From Streptomyces qinzhouensis (lineage in GTDB: Bacteria > Actinomycetota > Actinomycetes > Streptomycetales > Streptomycetaceae): a stretch of 64,000 bases of DNA. The translations under genes and the position numbers were made by a program. Within the stretch, counting starts at the first letter, position 1. Every line of letters begins with the position of its first letter. Shown here piece by piece: positions 8,717-17,258 of the stretch. The stretch covers positions 2,790,001-2,854,000 of the forward strand of contig NZ_CP042266.1 of the NCBI RefSeq assembly GCF_007856155.1. The letters run 5' to 3'. The notes beneath the pieces are model-generated. The model was not told the origin of the DNA and made no database searches. It saw nothing but the letters and a program-made list of their open reading frames with translations.

Positions 8717-10373
8717 AGACCTCCGGCAGAAGGTGCTCGCCGACGCGGCGCTCGGCGCGGGGAACGTGATCCACCGGCTTCCGCTGTACGGCCGCTCCCT
8801 CGACGAGGAGGTGCTGTGGCTCGACGGCACCTGGCGGGCCCCGGACGGCAGCCGTCCGGAGGTGCTCACCCTCGGCGCGCTGCACGAGGTGGTGGCCGAG
8901 TACGCCGGCTACTACACCCGGGCCGGGGTGCGGGCGAAGGACGCGGTCGCCATCGTCTCGACCTCCATCACCGACTTCGCGCTCAATCTGATGGCGCTGA
9001 CCAGCCTCGGCGCGATCGCGTCGCTGGTGAACGCGAATATGCCGGCCGAGACCCGCCGGGAGTACATCCGCCGTCAGCGGGTGGTCGGCATCATGACCCG
9101 CGAGCCCTGGCACACGGATCTGCTGGCGCATCTGGAGGACGACGAGCCGCCGCTGTTCGTGGCACTCCAGTCCGAGGTGGCGCCCGGGGACCAAGAGCAC
9201 CGCCCGGCCGGCTATCCGTTCCGGCACTCCCCCGGCGACCCGATCCTGATCTCCCACTCCTCGGGCACCACGGGCATCCCCAAATCGGCGTTCCACACCC
9301 ATGAGACGCTGTTCCACGGCGCGCTGAGCCGGCTGGCGGACGGTCTCGACTGCTCCACCCGCAAGCGGCTGCTGGCGCTGCCGGGCCACCATGTGTCGGC
9401 GATGTCGAACACCCTGCTGGGGCTCACCCTCGGAGCGCCGGTGGTGCACTACACCGACCCCAGCGGGAAGGCCGTGCTCGACGGGATCGAGAAGCACCGT
9501 CCGACGATCGTCTTCGGCTTCACGCACACCTTCACGGAGATGGCGGGCGAGGATCTGACGGACCGCGATCTGACCAGTGTGGAGGCGTACTACGCGTCCG
9601 GCGACGCGGCCCACGCGGTCCATATCCGGCGGCTCCTCGACAAGGGCTACCACACCGTCACCGGCCCCGATCTGAAGCCGAAGAAGGTCCCCGGCGCGAT
9701 CTTCATCGATATGTTCGGCTCGACCGAGATGGGCTATGTGCTCTTCGACTTCGTGCACCGGGCGGGCGGTCCGGTGATCGGCCGCTGCATCGGCCGCCCG
9801 ATGCGGTTCGCGCAGGCCGCGGTGGTCGGCGAGGACGGTTCGGTGCTGCCGCCCGGACAGGTCGGCCGGCTCGGGGTGCGCTCCAAGTCGCTCACCCCCG
9901 GCTTCTGGAACGACAACGTCCGCTGGCACAAGCAGTGGCTCGGCGGCTACTTCCTCACCGGTGACCTGGCCTACCGGGACGCCGCGAACACCTTCTACCA
10001 CCTGGACCGGACCACGGACGCGATCCGCACCGACGAGGGGTTCGTCTACAGCGCCTACACCGAGGAGGTGCTGCTGCGCGAGTACCCGGAGATCCTGGAC
10101 TGCACGGTGGTCGGACTGGCCGACGAGGGAGTGGAGTTCGGCTGGGAGGACGAGGGCGTGGCGACGGTGTACGCGCTGGTCAACCTGGTCGAGGGCGCGG
10201 AGGCCCCGCAGGATCCGACGGCCTGGATCAACGAGGGGCTGACCCGGGCCGGGCTGCCGCGGGTCGCGGGTGCGGCGATCGTGACCGAGGACACCATCCC
10301 CGTCGGCATCACCGGCAAGGTCCTCAAGCGGGTGGTGCGGGCCGAGGCCCGGAAGCTGATCGGCGGCTGCTGA
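8703..10373 (+). CDS. tri17: Acyl-AMP ligase family enzyme, proposed nitrite-using N-N bond former
   Basis: An ANL-superfamily adenylating enzyme of 556 residues, with the phosphate-binding loop SHSSGTTGIPKSA near residue 185, FIDMFGSTEMGY as the A5-type motif, YFLTGDLAYRD (A7) and a C-terminal lysine in GITGKVLKR. Its place directly after the CreD-type lyase matches Tri17 of triacsin biosynthesis, reported as the ATP-dependent nitrite-using N-nitrosating enzyme, a role like CreM in diazo formation. Sequence alone cannot separate this from carboxylate activation. It overlaps the lyase by 14 bases, and ATG 8706 is an alternative start. Confidence 0.82.
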   Translation: MMISEDLRQKVLADAALGAGNVIHRLPLYGRSLDEEVLWLDGTWRAPDGSRPEVLTLGALHEVVAEYAGYYTRAGVRAKDAVAIVSTSITDFALNLMALTSLGAIASLVNANMPAETRREYIRRQRVVGIMTREPWHTDLLAHLEDDEPPLFVALQSEVAPGDQEHRPAGYPFRHSPGDPILISHSSGTTGIPKSAFHTHETLFHGALSRLADGLDCSTRKRLLALPGHHVSAMSNTLLGLTLGAPVVHYTDPSGKAVLDGIEKHRPTIVFGFTHTFTEMAGEDLTDRDLTSVEAYYASGDAAHAVHIRRLLDKGYHTVTGPDLKPKKVPGAIFIDMFGSTEMGYVLFDFVHRAGGPVIGRCIGRPMRFAQAAVVGEDGSVLPPGQVGRLGVRSKSLTPGFWNDNVRWHKQWLGGYFLTGDLAYRDAANTFYHLDRTTDAIRTDEGFVYSAYTEEVLLREYPEILDCTVVGLADEGVEFGWEDEGVATVYALVNLVEGAEAPQDPTAWINEGLTRAGLPRVAGAAIVTEDTIPVGITGKVLKRVVRAEARKLIGGC

Positions 10374-10430
10374 TCCGTCCCCGACCGCCCGCGGGGCGGG
10401 GCGAGCGCATCGTCCCGCGGGCCCGAGGGA

Positions 10431-10582
10431 GTTTCTTTCGGATCAGGCCGGATCAGCGAGCGGGGTCTGGTGCGTTCGATCGCAAGGCGGAGGAGGGAGT
10501 CCACGCGGAGCGTCGGCGACTGACGACAACGCAGCGAGCGGGCGTGCCAGGGCACGCGAGCCCGGCAAGATCCGAAAGAGAC
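10431..10582. repeat. Palindrome-bounded intergenic element (probable interspersed repeat)
   Basis: A 152-base segment between the AMP ligase and the desaturase starts with GTTTCTTTCGGATC (10431-10444) and ends with GATCCGAAAGAGAC (10569-10582), which pair 13 of 14 bases. No gene fits inside. The composition and the GATCCGAAAGA boundary resemble small interspersed repeats that I recall from many Streptomyces intergenic regions. Inside are shorter complementary pieces, for example GGCGTGCC/GGCACGC. It could fold in the mRNA between 8703 and 10620 and act as an attenuator or processing site. Confidence 0.55.
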
Positions 10583-10619
10583 GACCTAACACCGGCCGTC
10601 CGGAGAGGGAGACTCTGCA

Positions 10620-12116
10620 ATGAGCACCGACTACGACGTGATCGTGATCGGAGCGGGCAACGCGGGCCTGGCCGCCGCCGCCACGCTCCAGCGCGGCGGG
10701 CAGCGGACCTTGCTGCTGGAGCGCCACAATGTGCCGGGCGGGGCGGCGACCACCTTCGTCCGGGGCCGTTTCGAGTTCGAGGTGTCGCTGCACCAGCTCG
10801 GCGGCATGGGCGGGCCCGCGCCGCTGCGGCAGGTGCTGGACGAGATGGACGTCACCCGGCGGGTGGAGTTCATCGAGGACGACCAGCTGTACCGGACCGT
10901 GGTGCCCGGGGTGCTGGATGTGACGCTGCCCGCCGACTGGGCGCGCATCACGGAGGTGCTCGACAGTCACTATCCGGGACAGCGGCCGGCGCTGACGAGC
11001 TTTCTGGAGCTGGTCCGGGACGTCGGTCTCTGGCAGCTCACCGCCCGCGGCAATCTGCACCGGATCGACGCCGAGATCGAGCGGCTGACCGGTATGAAGC
11101 ATGTCCGGCGGCATGGGCTGCGGCCCTTCCGGGAGGTCCTGGACGAGTTCTTCACCGATGAGCGGCTGAAGTTCGTCCTCTCCTCCTACTGGTCGTACAA
11201 CGGCCAGTTGCCGTCCCGGATGTCGTTCATGGACTTCGCCCGGATCCTGGCGCTGTTCGTGGAGACCAAGCCGTATCAGGTCGTCGGCGGCAGTCAGGCG
11301 CTGTCGTACGGGATGCTGGAGTCGTTCCTCCAGGCGGGCGGGGAGGCCCGGTTCCATACGGCCGTCGAGCGGATCGTCACCCGCGGCGGTCGGGCGGTCG
11401 GGGTGCTGCTCGAGGACGGGCAGACCGTGTCCTGCCGGGTCGTGGTCTCCAACGCGCCCGCCACCACCACCTATACCCGGCTCCTGGACCCGGCCGAGGT
11501 GCCCTCGGCCGTACTGCGCGATCTGGGGTCGCGCCGGATGGGTGTCTCGGCGACCGCGCTCTATCTGGGGCTCGACGCGCCCGCCGCCGAGCTGGGCTTC
11601 GCCACCGCCGCGAACTTCATCCACACCGATCTGTCGGAGGAGACCGTGGCCCGGGGGATGCGCTCCCTCGAACCGGCGCCGTTCATCCTGGCGAGCTGCT
11701 ACGACGTCAAACCGAACGGCTGTGCGCCGCCGGGGGCCACCCAGCTCAATCTGATCACCCTCCAGTACACGGATCCCTGGGACGCGGTGCCCGCCGAGGA
11801 GTACCAGCGGGCCAAGCAGGTCTACGCCGAATCGATGCTGGAACTGCTCAAGACGGTCGCCCCCGGGGTACGGGACGTGATCGAAGAGGCCGAGATCGCC
11901 ACCCCCATCACCATGAAGCGCTATCTGAGCCAGCCCGGCGGCGCGATCTACGGCTTCGACCAGGACGTCACCGACGGCTGGCTGTTCCACGACGACGACC
12001 TCAAACCGAATGTCCCCGGGGTGGTGCTGGTCAGCAACTGGGTGACCGCCGGGGGCTACAACTCGACCATCGTGACCGCGGCCCGGATGTGCCGCCGGCT
12101 GCTCGCCGTGCTCTGA
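10620..12116 (+). CDS. Phytoene desaturase/carotene isomerase-like FAD oxidoreductase
   Basis: A 498-residue flavoprotein starting with the Rossmann motif DYDVIVIGAGNAGLAAAATL and ending with the FAD-contacting ASNWVTAGGYNSTIVTAARM-type tail of the carotenoid desaturase (CrtI/CrtISO/RetSat) family. GGSQALSYGMLESF in the middle is typical. No carotenoid genes are nearby, so the substrate is probably the polyene chain or an oxidised N-N intermediate. Members of this family can desaturate, saturate or isomerise double bonds, and sequence does not decide which. A ribosome site (GGAGAGGGAG) precedes the ATG. The next gene is a reductase that could supply electrons. Confidence 0.82.
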   Translation: MSTDYDVIVIGAGNAGLAAAATLQRGGQRTLLLERHNVPGGAATTFVRGRFEFEVSLHQLGGMGGPAPLRQVLDEMDVTRRVEFIEDDQLYRTVVPGVLDVTLPADWARITEVLDSHYPGQRPALTSFLELVRDVGLWQLTARGNLHRIDAEIERLTGMKHVRRHGLRPFREVLDEFFTDERLKFVLSSYWSYNGQLPSRMSFMDFARILALFVETKPYQVVGGSQALSYGMLESFLQAGGEARFHTAVERIVTRGGRAVGVLLEDGQTVSCRVVVSNAPATTTYTRLLDPAEVPSAVLRDLGSRRMGVSATALYLGLDAPAAELGFATAANFIHTDLSEETVARGMRSLEPAPFILASCYDVKPNGCAPPGATQLNLITLQYTDPWDAVPAEEYQRAKQVYAESMLELLKTVAPGVRDVIEEAEIATPITMKRYLSQPGGAIYGFDQDVTDGWLFHDDDLKPNVPGVVLVSNWVTAGGYNSTIVTAARMCRRLLAVL

Positions 12117-12176
12117 CCCCCCGCACCCCCTTGCCCCCGCCCCTCCCCTTGCCCCCGCCCCTCCCCCTCGCCGTCC
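12117..12176. other. C-rich intergenic tract
   Basis: The 73-base gap before the reductase consists almost wholly of runs of 4-5 C broken by short spacers, with CCCCTCCCCTTGCCCC-like units repeated. The minus strand is therefore a strong G-quadruplex candidate. The ribosome site AGGAGG at 12180-12185 follows directly. This may be a sequence accident or may affect transcription through the operon. Confidence 0.45.
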
Positions 12177-12189
12177 CAGGAGGTTCTCT

Positions 12190-13362
12190 GTGCCACCGTC
12201 CATCAATCCACTCGCCCGGCTCTTCGACGGCGCCGACGAGGTCGTCGCGGAGATCGAACGGCGGGCCGCGGCCTCGGCGGACGCCGCCGTACCCCATCCG
12301 GACGACGCCTGGGCGGAAGCCGCCGCCTACCATCCGAAGGGGCTCGCGCTGACCGTGTCCGAGGTCGTCGAGGAGACCGCGACGGCGAAGACGCTGCGGC
12401 TGCGGGCCACCGGCGGCGGACCCCTCCCGGCCTTTCTGGCCGGGCAGTACATCAGCCTGACGGTACGGATCGGGGAGCTGGTCACCAGCCGGGCGTTCTC
12501 CATCTCCTCATCGCCCGCGGTTCGGGACCACTACGACCTGACCGTACGGAGGCTGCGGGGCGGGCTGGTGAGCAACCACCTCCTCGACACCGCGGCCCCC
12601 GGGGCGGAGTTCACCAGCGACGGCCCGATCGGGACCTTCTTCCACAACCCGCTGTTCCACGGCGACGACCTCGTGTTCCTGGCGGGCGGCTCCGGGGTGG
12701 CCCCGGCGATGAGCATGATCCGTGATGTCCTCGACCACGGGCTGAACCGCCGGATGACCCTGGTGTACGGCTCCAGGCGCGCCGACGATGTGATCTTCCG
12801 CGAGGAGCTGGACCGGATCGCGCGGGAGCGCCCCGATGTACTGACGGTCCATCATGTCGTCTCGGAGCCGGAGCCGGGGTGGACCGGCGCCGTGGGGCCG
12901 CTGGACGCCGCGCTGATCGACGAACTGGCCGGCCCGCTGAACGGCCGGATGGCCTATCTGTGCGGCCCGCCGGGCCGGTACGCCTATCTCATCGAGCAGT
13001 TGCGCTCGCTGGGACAGCCCCGCCGCCGGATCAGACTGGAGGCCAACAGCGTGGCCCTCCCGCCGCCCGCGGACCCCCGCTGGCCCGCGGGGGCCGATCC
13101 GGCGGGCACGGTCACCGTCACCGCCCGGGGCCGCAGCTTCGAGGTGACGCGCGGCCGGCCGCTGCTGGACTCGCTGGAGGACAACGGGCTGCGCCCGCAG
13201 GCGTCGTGCCGCTCGGGAGAGTGCGCCCTCTGCCGGGTCAAGGTGTGCTCGGGCGAGGTCTTCCACGCCGAGGAGGCCCGGCTGCGCGGCTCGGACCGGA
13301 GATTCGGATACGCGCACGCGTGCGTGGCCTATCCCCTGGAAGACATAGAACTCGACTTCTGA
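12190..13362 (+). CDS. Ferredoxin-NAD(P) reductase-type flavoprotein with C-terminal 2Fe-2S domain
   Basis: A 390-residue electron-transfer protein. It has an FAD-binding region with RAFSISSSP (about residues 105-113), a NAD(P) domain with FLAGGSGVAPAMSMI and YLCGPPGRYAYL, and a plant-type ferredoxin domain at the C-terminus with cysteines in SCRSGECALCRVKVC plus HACVAYP. This is the layout of phenol-hydroxylase and PaaE-type reductases, except that about 55 extra residues precede the FAD domain. No oxygenase component is obvious nearby, so it may reduce the neighbouring FAD enzyme (10620) or the D27-like protein (26880). GTG start after AGGAGG. A perfect hairpin begins within its stop codon. 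Confidence 0.86.
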   Translation: MPPSINPLARLFDGADEVVAEIERRAAASADAAVPHPDDAWAEAAAYHPKGLALTVSEVVEETATAKTLRLRATGGGPLPAFLAGQYISLTVRIGELVTSRAFSISSSPAVRDHYDLTVRRLRGGLVSNHLLDTAAPGAEFTSDGPIGTFFHNPLFHGDDLVFLAGGSGVAPAMSMIRDVLDHGLNRRMTLVYGSRRADDVIFREELDRIARERPDVLTVHHVVSEPEPGWTGAVGPLDAALIDELAGPLNGRMAYLCGPPGRYAYLIEQLRSLGQPRRRIRLEANSVALPPPADPRWPAGADPAGTVTVTARGRSFEVTRGRPLLDSLEDNGLRPQASCRSGECALCRVKVCSGEVFHAEEARLRGSDRRFGYAHACVAYPLEDIELDF

Positions 13363-13387
13363 GTTTCCCGGGACACCCGGGAAACTC
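13361..13387 (+). terminator. Perfect 12-bp hairpin terminator
   Basis: GAGTTTCCCGGG (13361-13372) pairs perfectly with CCCGGGAAACTC (13376-13387) across a 3-base loop, beginning inside the stop codon of the reductase gene. The position and the AT-rich sequence that follows mark the end of a transcription unit and the start of the next (carrier protein, CreE). Confidence 0.75.
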
Positions 13388-13593
13388 GCCACCGGAGATT
13401 TAAGCCGGAAAATTCAAAAACAATCGCATAGCACTTGGTATCCCCGCGGAAATATGCTTTGCTGTACTTCTGATCGGATCGTTGAATCGAGGGAACAGGT
13501 CACCTTCCCTTTCAGATTCCCTTCCGCGACTTTCACGGGGATTTCCAGGACAATTCCCCGCTGCGCAAAAAACATCGAACAGGAGGCTTATTC
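13388..13593 (+). promoter_or_regulatory. AT-richer leader and probable promoter of the carrier protein/CreE operon
   Basis: These 206 bases have far lower GC than anything around them, with runs such as AAAATTCAAAAACAATC and CAAAAAACATC, and no gene fits. They sit between a perfect terminator and the carrier protein start, whose ribosome site is CAGGAGGC. The second transcription unit of the cluster therefore probably starts here. I could not assign -35/-10 boxes with confidence. Confidence 0.5.
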
Positions 13594-13839
13594 ATGTCCT
13601 CTGACCTGCGTAAAGTCATTGTCGACGCACTGCGTGACATGCATTTCGAGGTGGCTTCGATCACCGATGACACTCCGCTCGGAGACGGCGGACTCGAACT
13701 GGAATCCCTCTCCATCGCGGAGCTGGTGATGCAGCTCGACAATCAAGGTGTCGCCTTCTCCGACGAGGAGATGGAGACCTTGCCCGGCCTGACCTTCGGA
13801 GAATTCGTGGCGGAGGCCGCGCGCCGCTCGGCCGGATAA
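13594..13839 (+). CDS. Acyl carrier protein (stand-alone)
   Basis: An 81-residue carrier protein of four-helix ACP type. S38 in GLELESLSIAEL is the predicted phosphopantetheine site, with ESL in place of the usual DSL. It lies 42 bases before the CreE-type gene. It may carry the growing chain, or the intermediate on which the second N-N bond is made. The PPTase at 6114 is the likely activator. Confidence 0.85.
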   Translation: MSSDLRKVIVDALRDMHFEVASITDDTPLGDGGLELESLSIAELVMQLDNQGVAFSDEEMETLPGLTFGEFVAEAARRSAG

Positions 13840-13881
13840 CAGAAGCCCACGGGACGGGACACGGACGAAGGAGAGACGACC

Positions 13882-15816
13882 ATGCCAGAGCCGGCGGGCG
13901 CGATCTGTGTCGTGGGCCTCGGTCCGCGCGGCCTCGCGGTGTTCGAGCGGCTGTGCGCCAACCACCCCGCGGGGCGGCCCCTGTCGGTCCATGTCGTCGA
14001 CCCGTACCCGCCGGGGCCGGGGCGGACCTGGCGTACCGGGCAGTCACCGCATCTGCTGATGAACACGGTGACCTCCCAGGTCAGCCAGTTCACCGACGAC
14101 AGTGTGCCGTGCGCGGGCCCGGTACTGCCGGGGCCCAGCCTGTACGAGTGGCTCCGGCGGCCCGGCTCCGGGGACGCTCCCGGCTCCGGCTCCGGCTCCG
14201 GGGACGGTCCGGGGACCCGGGCCGACTGGGCGGAGACGGAGCCCCTCGGGCCGGACGACTACCCCTCCAGGGCCCAGTACGGCCGCTATCTGGAGTGGGT
14301 GTTCGCCCGGCTGGTGGCCACCGCGCCGGCCGGGCTCGCCGTCACCGTGCACCGGGCGACCGCCGTCGCCCTCGGCGAGGACGCGGGCGGCCAGTGCCTG
14401 ACCCTCGACGACGGCTCACGGATCACCGGCCTGGACGCCGTGGTACTCACCCTGGGCCACGGTCCCGCCGGACTCTCCGGTGAGGAGGAGGAGCTGGCCG
14501 CGTACGCCCGGGAGCACGGGCTGCGCTACCACCCGCCCGCCAACCCGGCCGACCTCGAACCCGCGCTGGACGCCGTCGAGTCCGGGGAGCGGGTCGCCCT
14601 GCGCGGCCTCGGGCTGGCGTTCTTCGACGTCATGGCGTTACTGACGGAGGGCCGCGGCGGCAAGTACGTGCCCTCCCCCGCCCCCGAGGGCGGGCTCCAG
14701 TATCTGCCGTCGGGCCATGAGCCCGTGCTGTACGCGGGATCCCGGCGCGGGGTGCCGTACCAGTCCCGCGGGGAGAACCAGAAGGGCGCGTCCGGCCGGC
14801 ACGAACCGCTGTACCTCACCCTGGACGCGGTCCGCCGGATCCGGGCCACCCCGGGGGCGACGTTCCGGCACGACGTCTGGCCGCTGCTGTCGGCGGAGGT
14901 CGCCACCGTCTACCACCGGGCCCTGGTCGCCCAGTGGGCCGATCCGTCCACCGCGGACCGCTTCCTGGCCGAGTATCTGGCCGTATCCGCCGCCGGACGG
15001 ACCGCGGTCCTGCGCCGCTACGGAGTACGGGCCCAGGACGAATGGAAGTGGGAGCGGATCGAACGCCCCTGGGGGCGGCGGGTCTTCACCGACCCGGGGA
15101 AGTTCAACCGCTGGCTCGCCGCGCACCTCCGGGAGGACGTGCGGCACGCCCGCGGCGGCAATCTCGACGATCCGCTCAAGGCCGCCCTCGACGTCCTGCG
15201 CGATCTGCGCAACGAGGTACGGCTCGCGATCGACCACTCCGGAATCACCGGCACCTCCTACCGCGACGAGGTCGTCCGCTGGTTCACCCCCCTCAACGCC
15301 TATCTCTCCATCGGCCCGCCGCCCTCCCGGGCCGAGGAGATGGCGGCCCTGATCGACTGCGGGCTGCTCACGGTCACCGGACCCCGCACCCGAGTGCGCC
15401 GGGACCCCGCCGGGGCCGGATTCCTCTTCGGCTCCGACGCGGTCCCCGGCTCCCAGATCCGCGCCACCACCCTGGTGGAGGCCCGGATCCCGGACCCCGA
15501 TCTGCGGCGCAGCGCCGATCCGCTGCTGCGGCAGCTGCTGGCGACCGGTCAGTGCCGCCCGTACCGGATCGCCTGCCCGGACGGCGACGGCGACGGTGAC
15601 GGCGACGGCGACGGATTCGAGACCGGTGGTCTCGAAGTCACCCCGCGGCCCTACCGGGTGGTGGACGCGGCGGGGGTGCCGCATCCGCGCCGGTTCGCGT
15701 TCGGGGTGCCGACGGAGAACGTCCACTGGGCCACGGCGGCCGGGATACGGCCCGGGGTGGGCTCGGTGATCCTGGAGGACGCGGACGCGGTGGCCCGCGC
15801 GGTGCTCGACCGATAG
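13882..15816 (+). CDS. tri21: CreE-type flavin monooxygenase (aspartate to nitrosuccinate)
   Basis: A 644-residue FAD/NAD(P)-binding protein of the NAD_binding_9 family, beginning ICVVGLGPRGLAVFERL with the dinucleotide-binding glycines, followed by a GPGRTWRTGQSPHLLMNT stretch. CreE of cremeomycin synthesis belongs to this family and oxidises aspartate to nitrosuccinate in three steps. With the CreD-type lyase at 6884 it should yield nitrite for N-N bond formation. It contains one TTA codon (14638-14640, codon 253), so expression may wait for bldA tRNA. A Gly-Asp repeat (GACGGC hexamers, about 15582-15614) and a Gly-Ser stretch near residues 92-110 are probably linkers. Confidence 0.85.
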   Translation: MPEPAGAICVVGLGPRGLAVFERLCANHPAGRPLSVHVVDPYPPGPGRTWRTGQSPHLLMNTVTSQVSQFTDDSVPCAGPVLPGPSLYEWLRRPGSGDAPGSGSGSGDGPGTRADWAETEPLGPDDYPSRAQYGRYLEWVFARLVATAPAGLAVTVHRATAVALGEDAGGQCLTLDDGSRITGLDAVVLTLGHGPAGLSGEEEELAAYAREHGLRYHPPANPADLEPALDAVESGERVALRGLGLAFFDVMALLTEGRGGKYVPSPAPEGGLQYLPSGHEPVLYAGSRRGVPYQSRGENQKGASGRHEPLYLTLDAVRRIRATPGATFRHDVWPLLSAEVATVYHRALVAQWADPSTADRFLAEYLAVSAAGRTAVLRRYGVRAQDEWKWERIERPWGRRVFTDPGKFNRWLAAHLREDVRHARGGNLDDPLKAALDVLRDLRNEVRLAIDHSGITGTSYRDEVVRWFTPLNAYLSIGPPPSRAEEMAALIDCGLLTVTGPRTRVRRDPAGAGFLFGSDAVPGSQIRATTLVEARIPDPDLRRSADPLLRQLLATGQCRPYRIACPDGDGDGDGDGDGFETGGLEVTPRPYRVVDAAGVPHPRRFAFGVPTENVHWATAAGIRPGVGSVILEDADAVARAVLDR

Positions 15817-15886
15817 GCCCCGCCGGATGCGGCCCTGCCGCGCAGGTGGCTGCCGGTTCGCGAGCCGGTTCGTCCGACCGCCGTCA

Positions 15887-15920
15887 GTGGCCGTTCGCGC
15901 AGTTCCTCGCGCCCCTAAAG
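15887..15920. repeat. Common Streptomyces intergenic repeat fragment
   Basis: The stretch holding GGCCGTTCGCGCAGTTCCTC and then GCGCCCCTAAAG matches, from memory, one of the most frequent short interspersed repeats of Streptomyces genomes (core GTTCGCGCAGTTCCNCGCGCCCCT). It sits just before the acyl-CoA dehydrogenase, in a 121-base gap that also has GGTTCGCGAGCCGG. It looks inserted between two genes that otherwise read as one operon. Confidence 0.55.
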
Positions 15921-15937
15921 ACCCAGGGAGTACCGCA

Positions 15938-17137
15938 GTGGACACGATCACCAGCTTCGATCCCGAGCTTCTCGGGCTCCCCTTCTACGACGACGGGCAC
16001 CGGCGCCTGGCCCGGGAGATCGGGGTCTGGTGCGACAGCTACCGGGCGCTCTGGGACACCGTGCGCCGGACGGACCCGGACGAGGCCGGGCGGCGGCTGG
16101 TCGGGGTGCTCGGCGAGGACGGCTGGCTCGCCGGTCTCGACCCGGCCGCGGCCCCCTCCGGACTGCCCGGTGACGTCCGGGCGCTCTGCCTCGCCCGGGA
16201 GGCCCTCGCCTACGCGGAGGACCTGGCGGACTTCGCGTACTCCATCCAGTCACTGGCCGCGACCCCGGTCATCCGGCACGGCACACCCGAGCAGCAGAAG
16301 CGGTTCCTGCCCGCGATGGCGGACGGTTCGCTGATCGGCGCGTTCGCGGTGTCCGAGCGGGAGGCGGGTTCGGATCTCGCGGCGGTCGCGCTGGCCGCCC
16401 GGCGCACCGGCGGCGGGGACTGGGTACTCGACGGCCACAAGGCGTGGATCGCGCATGCCACGATCGCCGGACTGTACGTGGTGATCGCCCGCTCCGGCGA
16501 AGGCCCGGGCCCGCTGGGGCTGACCGCCTTCCTGGTGCCCGCGGACACCCCCGGAGTGAGCGTCGGGCAGAAGCTGGACGCCGTCGCCCCGCGCTCCTTC
16601 GGCCATCTCGTCTTCGAACACTGCCGGCTTCCGGCGGACGCGGTCCTCGGCCGGCCGGGCCGTGGCTTCGTGGTCGCCGTCGAACTGCTGGAACGGTTCC
16701 GGATCACGGTCGGCGCGGCGGCCACCGGCTTCGGCCGCCGGGCCGCCGACGCGGCACTCGCCCATACCCGGGGCCGCCGGGCCTACGGCGGCACGCTGTA
16801 CGACCTCCAGCTGGTCAAGGCCCGGCTCGCGGACATGGAGATCGGGCTGAACGCGGCCGCCCTGCTGGTGGCCCGGGCCGCCTGGGAGTGCGACCGGGGG
16901 AATCCGGGCTTCGGACGGCACGCGGGCATCGCCAAGGTGCACGCCACCGAGACCGCGCAGCGGGTCGTCGACGACGCGGTCCAGCTCTTCGGCGCCGCCG
17001 GTGTCGTCAAGGACGGCGTACCCGAACGCCTCTACCGGCAGATCCGCTCGTTGCGCATCTACGAGGGCGCCAGCGATGTGCTGCGGCTGGCCGTCGCCGA
17101 CGCCCTCGACAACCGGCGGGCCGCACTGGCGGGCTGA
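15938..17137 (+). CDS. tri22: Acyl-CoA/acyl-ACP dehydrogenase family flavoprotein
   Basis: A 399-residue member of the acyl-CoA dehydrogenase family: FAVSEREAGSDLAA and DGHKAWIAHA in the middle domain, and RIYEGASDVLRLAVADAL at the C-terminus. The usual catalytic Glu of short-chain members sits in that last motif (YEGAS). In the triacsin pathway I recall the corresponding enzyme oxidising the N-acylated hydrazinoacetyl carrier protein to a hydrazone, which suits its place between CreE and the hydrazine genes. GTG start with AGGGAG seven bases ahead. The tri number is from memory. Confidence 0.83.
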   Translation: MDTITSFDPELLGLPFYDDGHRRLAREIGVWCDSYRALWDTVRRTDPDEAGRRLVGVLGEDGWLAGLDPAAAPSGLPGDVRALCLAREALAYAEDLADFAYSIQSLAATPVIRHGTPEQQKRFLPAMADGSLIGAFAVSEREAGSDLAAVALAARRTGGGDWVLDGHKAWIAHATIAGLYVVIARSGEGPGPLGLTAFLVPADTPGVSVGQKLDAVAPRSFGHLVFEHCRLPADAVLGRPGRGFVVAVELLERFRITVGAAATGFGRRAADAALAHTRGRRAYGGTLYDLQLVKARLADMEIGLNAAALLVARAAWECDRGNPGFGRHAGIAKVHATETAQRVVDDAVQLFGAAGVVKDGVPERLYRQIRSLRIYEGASDVLRLAVADALDNRRAALAG

Positions 17138-17210
17138 CGTCCCGGCCGCGGGGCCCGCCCCCGAACCGGGGCCCCGCCCGGGGAAATCCACCGATACGAA
17201 GGAGACGACG

Positions 17211-17258
17211 TTGTCCACCGCGATCGAGGCGTCACGGCCCGCCGAGGGGCACCACTGA
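17211..17258 (+). CDS. Possible 15-codon leader peptide coupled to the saccharopine dehydrogenase gene
   Basis: A TTG preceded by a strong ribosome site (GAAGGAGA) opens a 15-codon frame (LSTAIEASRPAEGHH) whose TGA overlaps the ATG of the next gene (TGATG). The next gene has only a weak ribosome site of its own, so ribosomes probably load here and re-initiate. It may be a leader used for coupling, or the remnant of a lost gene. Confidence 0.4.
   Translation: MSTAIEASRPAEGHH

Noticed and set aside
13454..13729. Open frame across the AT-rich leader before the carrier protein
   Set aside because: It overlaps the leader and the carrier protein gene in another frame, has no ribosome site and the wrong codon bias, and resembles no protein.
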